Part shown: positions 17,526 through 26,932 of the stretch, piece by piece
Layout: each line of letters starts with the position of its first letter
How positions within the stretch are numbered: position 1 is the stretch's first letter
Assembly: GCA_946803715.1 (NCBI GenBank)
Contig: CAMPET010000126.1
Span: 29,781-61,542 of the forward strand
Length of the DNA: 31,762 bases
Reading direction: 5' to 3'
Source: Beroe ovata
Lineage: Eukaryota; Ctenophora; Nuda; Beroida; Beroidae
Notes under the pieces: generated by a model
Told to the model about the DNA's origin: nothing
The model's database searches: none
Seen by the model: only the letters and a program-made list of their open reading frames with translations
Translations under genes and position numbers: made by a program

Positions 17526-18962
17526 NGGGAACTCGTCCTCTCCCGCAGCTGAGTCCGGACCTAACTCGTCAATAGCACGGGATATATCTTCGACAGTAAC
17601 ATTAAATGAGTCTAGTACAGGAAGAGGGTCTGCTGCTTCGGCTGGGATAGCTTTATGGGCTGAGTTAGGGTCGCTAAAGACTTTACAGAACTGGTCCTGG
17701 AGCATTGTGGCCATCTTAGACGGGTCATTTACATATTTTCCGTCGATATCATCCTTCAGGGGACCTATCCGCGATTTTACCTTTGAGAACCGTTTAGCGT
17801 AACTATAGAAGTACTTAGGATTGCTCTTGATTACATGAAGAGCCCGGGTTTCTCGTTGAAGTTGACAGGAGCGAATGTTGTCACGGATTTTGATCTCGAT
17901 CTCACCCAATCGAGTTTTCAGATTACTTATGTTAGGAGATGAAGGATTGTGCTGGAGCAGTGCGTTAAGCCGAGCAGCTAGCTTCCTTCTCTTGCGTGAT
18001 AAACCGTGCTCGACTTTGGAAATTCCCTTCTTATGTCGATTGGTGTGCTTAGCTGCGTTCAACATTGTGCATTGGAGAACAATGAGTCTGAATAGTTCGG
18101 GGAAATCGTCGATTGGGCAAAGTTCGTGAAGATCTTCCCACTGGACTTCAGATAGCATGGATGACACGGCGTCATAGTCGCAACTGTTCAGGTTGAGCTG
18201 GCTAAAACCGCTGAGGTACGAGTAGGGTTTGTGGGCAGAGACCCTTGACGCGGGCTGACCAGGATTGTACGGTAGTGTAATGGTCACTATGTTGTGGTCC
18301 GAGATATTTGAGGGCGTGGATTCGATTTCATGAACAATATTGCAATCGTTTGTAATGAATAGGTCCAGGATATTTGACTTGCGTGTTGGGGTGTGAACAT
18401 ATTGGGAGAGGAATGCTTCACCCATAAACTTCAAGAATGCTGAGGCTGAGTCATTGCACTCTCTTGTTAGCCCCGATGTTATCGAGCTATCTTCCCAGTT
18501 TATGTTTGGGAAGTTTAAGTCACCACATATTATTTTGGTCCAATGATCAGGTGTGGTGTCTATGCATTTCTTGATGTAGGACAGGGCATCTGAAAATATG
18601 CCAAGCGGGGTATTGGGAGGTCGGTATACATTGATGAGGCAAGTTTTCTCAGATTCAATTTGCACAAATACTATCTCACAGTATTTGTTGCAAAACCTGC
18701 CAGTTTGTGACACGGTCAGGTCGTGGTGAACGTATGTGATGACACCTCCTCGAGATCTACCCACTCGGTCACTGCGATAGGTGGTGTAGTCCGGGATATG
18801 GAATTGAGCATCTGTGTGGAAATCCTCAGCCCACGACTCTGTTATACAAGCATATGGGATGAAATGTGACGATGAGGTTAACAGGCTCTGGAGGTAGGGT
18901 AGCTTCCATTGGGAATTAGAGCCTGCGTTGGGGGACATTCCCTGAACGTTTAGAAGGAGTAG
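17445..18962 (-). CDS. LINE ORF2, APE-type endonuclease and start of reverse transcriptase (partial)
   Basis: The minus-strand frame is open from within the end of ORF1 to the N at 17526, and a short unrelated-looking tail runs on to 17445. Residues of an APE-like endonuclease occur in order: LNVQGM (catalytic Asn), ITESWAE (Glu), NVYRPPN (Tyr), CGDLNFP (Asp and Asn), NILDLFITND (Asp) and ISDHNI (Asp-His). All key positions are present. After a basic linker the frame enters the conserved lead-in of the reverse transcriptase (DELGPDSAAGEDEF) and is cut at the N. The first ATG (18938) lies just after the catalytic Asn, so translation probably begins upstream, overlapping ORF1. The protein would nick target DNA and prime reverse transcription. 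CR1/L2-like by layout. Confidence 0.88.
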   Translation of the reverse strand, partial: LLLLNVQGMSPNAGSNSQWKLPYLQSLLTSSSHFIPYACITESWAEDFHTDAQFHIPDYTTYRSDRVGRSRGGVITYVHHDLTVSQTGRFCNKYCEIVFVQIESEKTCLINVYRPPNTPLGIFSDALSYIKKCIDTTPDHWTKIICGDLNFPNINWEDSSITSGLTRECNDSASAFLKFMGEAFLSQYVHTPTRKSNILDLFITNDCNIVHEIESTPSNISDHNIVTITLPYNPGQPASRVSAHKPYSYLSGFSQLNLNSCDYDAVSSMLSEVQWEDLHELCPIDDFPELFRLIVLQCTMLNAAKHTNRHKKGISKVEHGLSRKRRKLAARLNALLQHNPSSPNISNLKTRLGEIEIKIRDNIRSCQLQRETRALHVIKSNPKYFYSYAKRFSKVKSRIGPLKDDIDGKYVNDPSKMATMLQDQFCKVFSDPNSAHKAIPAEAADPLPVLDSFNVTVEDISRAIDELGPDSAAGEDEFXHCAMTCKCSQKVNFDDAQITDREVVS

Positions 18963-20451
18963 CTGGCAGCAGCATTGTTGCCTGCTATTTGGCTGTACGT
19001 GTAATGGTTCATTGGTGGCTGGGTTACTGGTATTGGCTGGTTTTTGAGGGCTTGGACATGTTGATAGGGGGGCTGTTGGCTGGGAGGGTCCATTCGTTGG
19101 TATGTATGATATGGGACTTGGATCGATATTTTCTGCAGCTGTGTTGCTAGGTTGGTGAATTCCCGTTTGAACATGGCTGCGAGTTCGTTGAATAAAAAAG
19201 CGGATTCTTGCTGGTTTGTTTGGACGGGATCAGGTACCGGAGAACGGTGGGCAGAAGGGGTTGGGTCTGGGGCTCTGTAAGACCGTGTTTGATGGTTTAC
19301 TTGACGAGGCGATGAGTGTGATTGTCTAGGGATTCTCTTGGTGGTTTTGAGGTGGGTGAGTTTGCACTCTGGGTTGTAACACTCGAACTTGTTTAAAGAA
19401 TCATGGCAGATGACAGGGTGAAGAAAATTGCATTGGGAACCTTTTTTGCAAGTATGTGGGGAGTTGGGCCCGAACTGGCAGAAAAATCTGCATTTCTTTG
19501 GGTGGGAGAACTGACAAGCGGCGCCATCGACCAGCTTCCGCCCCGAAATACCGTGGGGGCAGGTCCCCTTCTTAAGATGCTCGCACACAGGTTTCACAGT
19601 GACATAGCTTACGGCTTGGCTAGGCTGGGCTGGAGGAACTTGGAACTGGGATATAGGTTCCGGTGGGTCAACTGCTACGGTGACTGAACCACCTTGCGGT
19701 TCAGGTGTTATAGTCACAGGTGCACCACTGCTAGGATCAGTGGTAGGAAGGGGAGGATCACTCGGGTCAGACTGGTGCTCTGCGATGCATGGGGATGGTG
19801 GGAGGTATTTCTTATCAGGGCCTTCATTACTAGCAATACAGGGACCACAGAGCCACGTGGTACCTGGGGGACCAGATATTTTGCTAGAACATGTTGTGTG
19901 TGCGTACTGGTAACATAGGAAGCACCTAAGTACATCTTGGCTTGACGGTTCATGTCCGAATTCGGTACTGTACGTGGACTTACAGGTTGTACACGATGTT
20001 GGGAAATATGATTCAATGGACAGTATGATACGGTCGGCTAAGATTTCTCTATTCTTAAACAACTTTTTGCAATTGGCATCCGAGCTACATATCTTAAGAA
20101 ATGTCGATGCACTGTCAAGAGTTGGGCGTGGAAGTTCTTTGAGATTTCTCACATTCTCCGAGTGGTCTAGGTTACTTTTGTATGCCTGTAAAACGGTAAT
20201 AGCGTTGGCAGCGGACGCATTCCTTGCATTTAGAAGAAGTATACCTAGTACAGTGTTCTGGGCAGCCAGGGACTCAGAGGATGGCACAGATAATGGTGTC
20301 GAATCGAGCCGTGGATTAGGGACTTGGTCAGGTGGTGGGCTGGGTGACAACGTGCCAGGGTCATTTGCAACTTGAATATCTGAGACAGTTGGAATAGCAG
20401 CTTCATTATTGGCAAAGTCAGGATGCACTAGGTCATCACTTGGTGGATTAG
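17527..20451 (-). mobile_element. 5' part of a CR1/L2-like LINE, one N-bounded block
   Basis: The block between the Ns at 17526 and 20452 is entirely LINE: ORF1, then overlapping ORF2 endonuclease, then the first codons of the reverse transcriptase. Neither the 5' UTR nor the catalytic RT domain is present. The missing RT is not supplied by 15887-16828, which is frameshifted and begins beyond the catalytic site. Confidence 0.85.
18950..20451 (-). CDS. LINE ORF1 protein with PHD finger and CCCH zinc fingers (5' end missing)
   Basis: An open frame of about 500 codons, with no stop up to the N at 20452, so the true start lies outside the block. Counting from a GTG at 20428, a PHD-type finger spans about 146-197 (CTTC, then CFLCYQYAHTTC, then CGPC). 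Three CCCH fingers follow at about 283-365: C-x7-C...C-x3-H; C-x9-C-x5-C-x3-H; C-x8-C-x4-C-x3-H. Proline/serine-rich and Gln-rich linkers fill the rest. PHD domains are known in ORF1 of some CR1-group LINEs. The CCCH array suggests RNA binding in the retrotransposition particle (inference). The reading frame is intact, so the copy is young or recently active. TAA at 18952-18950 overlaps the ORF2 frame. Confidence 0.85.
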
Positions 20452-22012
20452 NACAATTGGTGACTGGAGTATGACCTAGATTTTGCTAACTTCCGATTTT
20501 TAACATTCTTTTCATAGTTTTTCACAAACTTCGGACGTAAGTAAGCATCAATGTCAATATATCGCACGAAGACAATTGACATTTGAATTTTTCTTGAAAG
20601 CAGTCAAAAGTTTGTCCTTCGATGGCTACTTGATACAAAATACTTTGTATCTCGTGGAGTCTTTGTTCGATATTCAGTCACGGAAAAACGCAAACAAACG
20701 CAAGAACTATGAAAACGTCACCCACGCGTGGCCACGTGTGAAGTGTTACCGTGAAACATAGCAACATGATCACACCCATATTGTAATCACACACACACAC
20801 ATGTTCAGCTATACTGCTCAATCACTCAACATGTTTGGAATAGGATCCTGATTAATCACACGGCATGTTACTGATACCACTTCAGAATATGTGCGATGTT
20901 TTTCTGTAAAACCTGTATTGTAGTACAAAACCTGTATATATTATCACATTTATAGGTCACACTGACATAACGCAGGATATTTTTGGGCACAACTTGCTCT
21001 GAATGGCATCTTGATCCGTAGACGGAACGCACGATACACTGTTTTATGCCCACCGCGATCCAAAAGATCCGCGCTCACTTCTTCATTCTTGTTCCAATTT
21101 CTAATTCTAGATACGTCCAATTTGCGTTCAAATTCAATAGAATGCACCCATGAATGGCGCCTCCACATTGCGCCCAAATCACGCCTGATCAATGAACTTC
21201 AGTGCTAAAATTGGCCTTTTGTTATGCTCTCTTATCACTATCCTTAACCCTAAAATACTATGATTTCTCAGGGCCGATGCTACGCAACTGGGATGAGCAC
21301 ACATACCTATGTCGACTGCAGATAAACTGCGTACCCTTTCGCCCTGGATCCGGGTGTGATGTCGTGTCGGAAATAGGAATTGTTCTAGACTACGATCGAT
21401 TAGTTCATCAGATTTGGGGATGAGAGAGAAACATTCAGTTTGTTTTACCTACATGATGATACTATAAACTGTCTGTAAATTCTGTGACGAAGCATGGCAG
21501 CGGTTTAATTACTGTATCAGGAGTACCTTCCGTGAATGGGAACATTGTTACCTACTACTGTCAAATTTCACTGTGTTGACAGTAGGTATCGAGAAAACTT
21601 GTATAAATCTGAAGACTTGTAACCTACCAAGTACCAACGACATCTCAGTCAAGCGTCTGTTTTTGTGATGAAATCAAATTTTGAATTTTCATGATTGTTA
21701 ACTGCTTTTCTTATTCTATTCATTCTATTCTATCGGACGTTATTTTCATTTCTTCATTCGACATTCATAAATCATAATTGCATTTGCATCAAAATATTGT
21801 GATTTGCTGAATTAAAAATTCATCGAAAGAAGTGCACATAGAAAGAAATGCACAATGTACAATGTATAGTGTACACAAATTTCCCATTAAGTTGACTCTG
21901 CTACGCACGTGTGAATTTGCCGCGCGCGCAACTCTTTGACGTGTAGAGGGTACAAAATACAATTCTACGTTTCTACGTTACCATTTCGTTTCGCGTGTGT
22001 TCCGTTCATTGT

Positions 22013-22084
22013 TTATCAGAAACATCTAACATTACACGTCCTTTATTACAGGCTCTGTATGACGTGTAGGTATTGTTTCTGATA
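22013..22084. repeat. Nested inverted repeat inside the 2.6 kb repeat
   Basis: TATCAGAAACA and TGTTTCTGATA enclose a second pair, ACACGTC and GACGTGT. A third GACGTGTAG lies upstream near 21939. In copy 2 the outer arms are kept while the inner right arm reads GAAGTGT. Confidence 0.7.
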
Positions 22085-22319
22085 GACGCTCTCAATGATT
22101 GTTTACACAATCGCTATGTTTATTCAGTGCAACCATCACATCTTTCTCACAGTTTTTTAGCATACGACGCCGTTCAGTTTTCTCGTACTTGCACTCTTCC
22201 GAATTGAATTTGCCCTGTTTTTCATGGAAATATTATTACCCTTATCTTTGCGTGTATTTTTGTGTAATGTTAGGATATCATATATCAACGCGTTTTAACC
22301 TGATTTAATCAGCGGTGTC

Positions 22320-22439
22320 ATGCGTTTTTTGTTGCTTTGTTTTTTCTTCTTATCGGGAATTTCTGGTGCTTTTGTTCCCTTCATTTCCGATGACCTGACA
22401 CATATCGTTAAACCTTGCATATTTGGTTCCCACATATAA
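22320..22439 (+). CDS. Possible 39-aa secreted-type peptide ORF, copy 1
   Basis: ATG at 22320 to TAA at 22437-22439. The first 17 residues (MRFLLLCFFFLSGISGA) look like a signal peptide, followed by about 22 residues (FVPFISDD...). Copy 2 at 29538-29657 encodes the identical peptide, and the two base differences are both silent (CTG to CTT, ACA to ACT). It could be a first exon, a small peptide gene carried by the repeat, or chance. Confidence 0.2.
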   Translation: MRFLLLCFFFLSGISGAFVPFISDDLTHIVKPCIFGSHI

Positions 22440-23027
22440 TTATGAACCGAAATTGACTCTGAATTGAAGCTCGACCGTAATCAGGAATCCTGCAATCAGG
22501 AGCCATGTAATCTGGGAAATTTGATGGTCTAGCGTAATTGCTAGGTTCCGGGTAGTCGCAGTAGTTTCCAGTTTCATCGCAAGACCCCGGCCAGCAGCAG
22601 CAGATGATTCCTGTTGTCTTTGTTTGGGCATACGTGCCTCATTTCTCCGTTTTTAACTTCGATTTGGTGTTTATGGTGCCCCTATAAATCAGCGTGATAG
22701 TAATGCTTCTGCTAGCGTGTTATTGTGGTGTGAGCAGCATCAGTGATCAGCCGTCGAGTGTACTTCCCTGATGTCTGATACTTGATGGTGGTTAATCATG
22801 ATCTCGGCTTCTTATTACACGTGCTAAAGTCACATAATATGTTGGTGTATGGTGGGAAATGCCTGAAGCGGGCCTTCATTTTTAACTCTTTAGTCCAATT
22901 TGATCCAATCAACATTTGATGAGCGAGTTTTAATAAGACCGAGTTATGAATGTTTTGACGTAAAATATGACATATCGCTGTCGATACCTCGTAACTGGTT
23001 GCCACAGTGGTAATTTAGTTCTGAATN

Positions 23028-23120
23028 AGCAACACATCCAGGAGGGCAACATATCCAGGAGAGCAACACATCCAGGAGAGCAACACACCCAGGAGAGCAA
23101 CACATCCAGGAGAGCAACAT
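23028..23120. repeat. 17-bp tandem array, right part
   Basis: About 5.4 copies of the same CAACACATCCAGGAGAG unit as at 15809-15885, directly after the N at 23027 and in register with the left part. Confidence 0.95.
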
Positions 23121-23579
23121 AATTGAGCAACATTCCATTCAGCAGGATGATAAGGTAGGTAATAAATCCATTCGTTACCAACATAATATGACAAGGTGAA
23201 TACGAGCGCAAGGCTAAAATTGTAAAAGTAAAACTCAAAGTAAATCTGCCCCGAATACGCACCCAATCCCATACCTTTCGGTCCTGCACATAATTTGAGC
23301 ACGTTTTGAACGCAATTCGACGAAATTTGGGTGCTTCAAGTGCAAATATGGGTGGCGCCCTTGTAACGCAAGCTCATTTGCGCCGAGTCAAAAAAGGGCG
23401 CAAACATGGGCGTAATTGATTACTATAAGCGTAATTCGGTAATATTAATAATGGTCCGCTTGCGCATCACTCAAATACGCATAAACACTAAAAACACTTG
23501 AACACTCACATGTCACAGCATATAATGTAGTGTTACCATGGAAATTATCGAGCATGTCACCATGTAGCGGATCAATGTG
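23121..23579. other. No gene seen
   Basis: Unique-looking DNA between the 17-bp array and the RNase H LINE. A CCATGG-centred X-box-like word lies at 23532-23545. Short GGGCGCAA / GCGCCCTTG words near 23350-23410 repeat loosely. Confidence 0.4.
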
Positions 23580-25330
23580 AGAGTACCGTGGCGGCGCTAA
23601 TCACTGTAGCCAGGCGCATGCCAGGTGTTTACAGAAACAAGGCACCAGCTGGTCGTGACTGATGTTTCACCATGAAGCGCGACGGTTCTCAATGTGGACA
23701 GCGTATAATATAAAAAAATGTGGTCCGGTTGCGAAACAAGTGGAAGTGAAAAGATATTTCATATGGATCACGGGAGTGGACAAACAGCACAACCAGAAAC
23801 TGCTGGCAGGTGTCCAGAGGCTGGCCAATGTACTCATTACGAGCGCAATGCCCTCCACACCATCAGCAGCACTGAACGTGTTGACTGGCATCCCACCGAT
23901 CAACCTTTGGCTCAAAGAAGCAGCGGCTAAGGAAACCCTAAGGTTAAAGTCCCATGGCCATTGGGACCTGCCTCCCGTGGGGAAGCCCTCAATCCGCATA
24001 ACCAGCCACATCTGCAACAACGAGAAGTATCTCAGGTCGCTACCCAGAGAGTTAGACTACTCAACACAGGACCACAGGACACCTATCCTAAGTATAGATC
24101 AAAAGTTTATAGTGCAAACTCCTTTGAGGAGTGAGTACAGTGAACCAAGATCAGAGGACTATGATATAGTGTGTTATACTGATGGGTCAAGACAGAACGA
24201 CAGAACGGGTGCAGGTGTGGTGATCAAAGGTATCTCCGTCTGGCCAGACCTAAATCACCAAGAATCCTTCCACCTGGGACAACACAGCACGGTCTTTCAG
24301 GCCGAGACTCTTGCAGTTGCTAAAGCTGCAGAGCGACTGATAGACCACAACCCAAGCAACACCAAGATTCTGATAAACTGCGACAGCTTATCAGCCATCA
24401 AGGCGATAAATTTGTGCACACGTTGCGCGCCCCTGTTCTACTATAGTACTCAGTGAACTGAAAAGTCGTAGAATTAGAAAGAGACGCGCAGCAGCGCGCG
24501 CGGAGTATTTGGGTCACGCAGCGCGGGAACAGATAAATTCTACAGTAATCAAAAGAAGCACCACCCACAGAGCTGCAGCAGCCCTCAATACGCTAGCAGG
24601 AACCAATGAAGTAACTCTCAGTTGGATACCAGCCCACAGCGGGAAACGAGCAAGCTGACCTACTAGCCAAGGCTGGGTCGGCAAACGAGAACCACACAGC
24701 AACCAGCATCCTATTCCTACTTCTGATCCCGCGCAGCATATGCTATGCAGCGCTCAGGAGGAATTAGACCCATAAAGACTGGAGCAGCTCTTACAAACTA
24801 TCGGCTCCTAGAATGTTCAACATGATGTGGAGGGATAAGTTTGAGAAGGGGCTCCGCTCCATGAGCAGAAAGGACATCAGAGTGGCCACGCAGCTCCTCA
24901 CAGGCCACACAGTTCTCAACTAAACTCACCTCAGGAAGCTGAATCCAGCAATCCCCACAACCTGCCCACTCTGCCAAGGCGAAGATGAGACGGTCTCACA
25001 CTTCCTATGAAAGTCACCTGCTCTGAGCAACATAAGGGCGAAGTTCTTCGATACCTACTACTGCTCCGGGACTGACATCATGGACAGGTACGACCCGAGG
25101 TTCCTGCACCCTATTCAGTGAGAACTGGTCTACCCAGGGACCCCTGGAGGGACACTCCATCATCAGTATGAGGGATCTTCGCCCAGCAGAGAGACCTTCA
25201 GCTGTGGCACCTGGGGAGGTACGGGACTTGTTTCCCATCCCGGCCACGCTCAGCTAGGGTAGAGCTCCCACTGTGCCCTAGTGTGGCTGTGTGGACCCTG
25301 CGGGTCCAACCCCCTATTAGTAGTAGAAAA
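23580..25330 (+). mobile_element. Decayed LINE 3' half with RNase H domain
   Basis: The frame 23662-24456 carries the end of a reverse transcriptase (KLLAGVQRLANVLITSAM...LTGIPPINLWLKEAA) and an RNase H domain with its acidic residues: CYTDGS, AETLAVAKA and NCDSLSA. After frameshifts the domain continues with SWIPAHSG (about 24625) and an ADLLAKAG-like segment. A C-terminal zinc-knuckle region, CPLCQGEDETVSHFL, lies near 24965. RNase H plus this Cys/His tail is typical of the I/Jockey/R1 group, so this is a different family from the LINE at 15887-20451. The 3' end is marked by TAGTAGTAGA at about 25317-25326. Several stops make the copy inactive. RT catalytic and endonuclease regions are absent. 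Confidence 0.85.
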
Positions 25331-25895
25331 GATATTTCTCAATGCAGCTCGATTGCGATGAAATACGTGATATATGACAACTTGAGGTGAACTATAAAAA
25401 CAGGTTTAAATCCGCCCACTGCAAAATACAGAATAAGGACCAGCTGATTGAGTGTCTGTGTTCGTACACAGATAACGAGAATAAGATAACATCACTCATT
25501 GTACACTGATAAGAATTGGTTAATCATGATAATTAACAGTTGAGTATACGGCCAGGTATAAGTATAACATCGGCTTAAAACGTACTCGAGAGAAAATCTA
25601 ATTCTGAAGGAACAAGCTGTCATCGACTATCATCAAGTTTAATACTGGAAGTGAGCGAGTGTCCGGTTTCAGGAAGTGGAATTCCATTTTCATCAGCACT
25701 TTTCATGAAAGTAGTTCATACTTCGTACTCCATGTGTTACTTCACGTGACACAAAGTGTGACGCAGCGGCAGCACTTCTCAATATCCAAATTGAGAACAC
25801 GAATCAGTTCTCCACACAGATGTCAGATATCTACAAGTATACAAGATATCTACAAGATACTAGATACTTGTAGATACCCCGGACACATTCATATC
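25331..25895. other. No gene seen
   Basis: Spacer between the LINE tail and the stop codon of the C22orf15-like gene. ATACAAGATATCTACAAG-type words repeat at 25830-25875. TTCACGTGACAC near 25741 is an E-box-like word. Confidence 0.4.
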
Positions 25896-26932
25896 CTATC
25901 CTGATGATCTCTTGAACGCGAATTTGGGAGCAATATTCCTCATCTTAGCACGTGCTCTCATCCCCGCCATGAGACTAATCGCAGCCTGGTTTGACATGGG
26001 GTCACCCCCTGCCGCCGATCCGGCACTTGATAGCAACTTCCTCAACTTCCCCGACTTCTTCCTCGTGGCAGATCTGTTTATTGTCCGGGTAGGTCTGTCG
26101 ATCGCTTCAATACCGAACAGTTCCTTCAGTTCAGGAAACACGGAATCTGCAGGAATGGATTATTATTAAGTGAGCAGTATAACATCTGCCTGTCAAACGG
26201 ATCAAATGGCCTGACAAGCATTGCCAGGTGCTAATCGTATATCAAAAGACCTGCATAAGACATTTTTGGTATTTTCCTTGATACGTTGAACGATGATCTG
26301 CACTTACCAACGTTTTCCAGTAGTGGTTCGTAGTACTTCCTGCCTTTAGGGTCCATTTTCACCAATACAAGCAAGTAGAGCCCTCTTTCCTGACAGAAGA
26401 TGGTATCAGAGTGTTCTATTTAAACAATATATCGGGTGTTCTATGGGATTGGGATCACGACACCAGGTACGCAGGTGTGTCTAGGCCGGTGTGTTGTCAT
26501 GGTTACAATGACAGGAAGATGTTGCTGTCATGTTTAGTACTCACAGAGAAACACTCTGACCCGAGTGATGTTCCCTTCCTGGTTGAGATACTGAGTGTCT
26601 TGCCGTCCTCTATATCCATCAGATCCAGTACACACTCATCTCCTAGTAGTAGAGGGAGTGATTTGCGCGGTTCTATGATTTAGTTTCACGCAGGTCCCTG
26701 ATTAGAGTCACAATATATGGCCGATTTTGAGCGCAAATAGAGGCACAATTGAATTTAATTCAGACTCGCGCTAACAGCTCTCACATGCCCATAATATGAA
26801 CTCAAAGTCTATCTTACCATTTTTAATGTTGAAAGGGCATCGAGCAACTATACTTCTCCTGATCGAATCCACCTGACAGTTCATGTTGAACAGGTTGTCT
26901 TTGCCCGGGCCTGACTTAACCGTGATAAACAT
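25896..26932 (-). CDS. C22orf15/CXorf65-family protein, four exons, 191 aa
   Basis: Exons on the minus strand: 26932-26818 (ATG), 26672-26545, 26389-26308 and 26146-25896 (TAG at 25898-25896). Donors are GTAAGA, GTGAGT and GTAAGT, all acceptors end in AG, phases 1, 0 and 1 agree, and the total is 576 nt. The N-terminus MFITVKSGPGKDNLFNMNC and the later ERGLYLLVLVKM...YYEPLLENVD...FPELKEL match, as I remember it, the pattern of vertebrate C22orf15 and CXorf65 (MFI-V--G, N--C, ER--Y-LV, YE-LLENL, -PEL). Their function is not established. The first ~120 residues look like a compact ubiquitin-like domain. The last ~70 are basic and Ser/Arg/Lys-rich and probably disordered. No signal peptide or membrane segment. 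Confidence 0.8.
26493..26506. promoter_or_regulatory. X-box (RFX-like) palindrome in intron 2 of the C22orf15-like gene
   Basis: GTTGTCATGGTTAC matches the RFX consensus at 13 of 14 positions. Motif match only. Confidence 0.2.

Larger units (their letters stand above)
20453..23026. repeat. Interspersed ~2.6 kb repeat, copy 1 (N-bounded)
   Basis: Matches 27312-30244 from end to end, with small indels in the first half and only a few substitutions per 200 bases in the second half. It is flanked exactly by single Ns (20452, 23027). It has no long coding frame. A nested inverted repeat lies at 22013-22084. It contains the empty version (GATCCGTA at 21013-21020) of a LINE insertion site that is filled in copy 2. 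About 130 bp at 21451-21570 is absent from copy 2. No terminal inverted repeats or LTRs are visible, so its class is unknown. Confidence 0.9.

Noticed and set aside
15887-20451. A single full-length LINE from 20451 down to 15887
   Set aside because: The RT catalytic core is missing, ~700 bp of non-LINE DNA and an N lie between, and the 3' part is frameshifted while the 5' part is intact. They are more likely separate copies.
22099-22308. 69-codon frame shared by both repeat copies
   Set aside because: It needs a non-ATG start in both copies, has no splice support and reflects only the high identity of the copies.
22440-22631. 63-codon minus-strand frame with a hydrophobic segment in repeat copy 1
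   Set aside because: Copy 2 loses the ATG and has non-silent changes, so there is no sign of selection on the protein.
23662-24456. Host RNase H gene
   Set aside because: It is preceded by RT thumb-like sequence and followed by the CPLCQ...HFL tail and a LINE 3' end, so it belongs to a retrotransposon.
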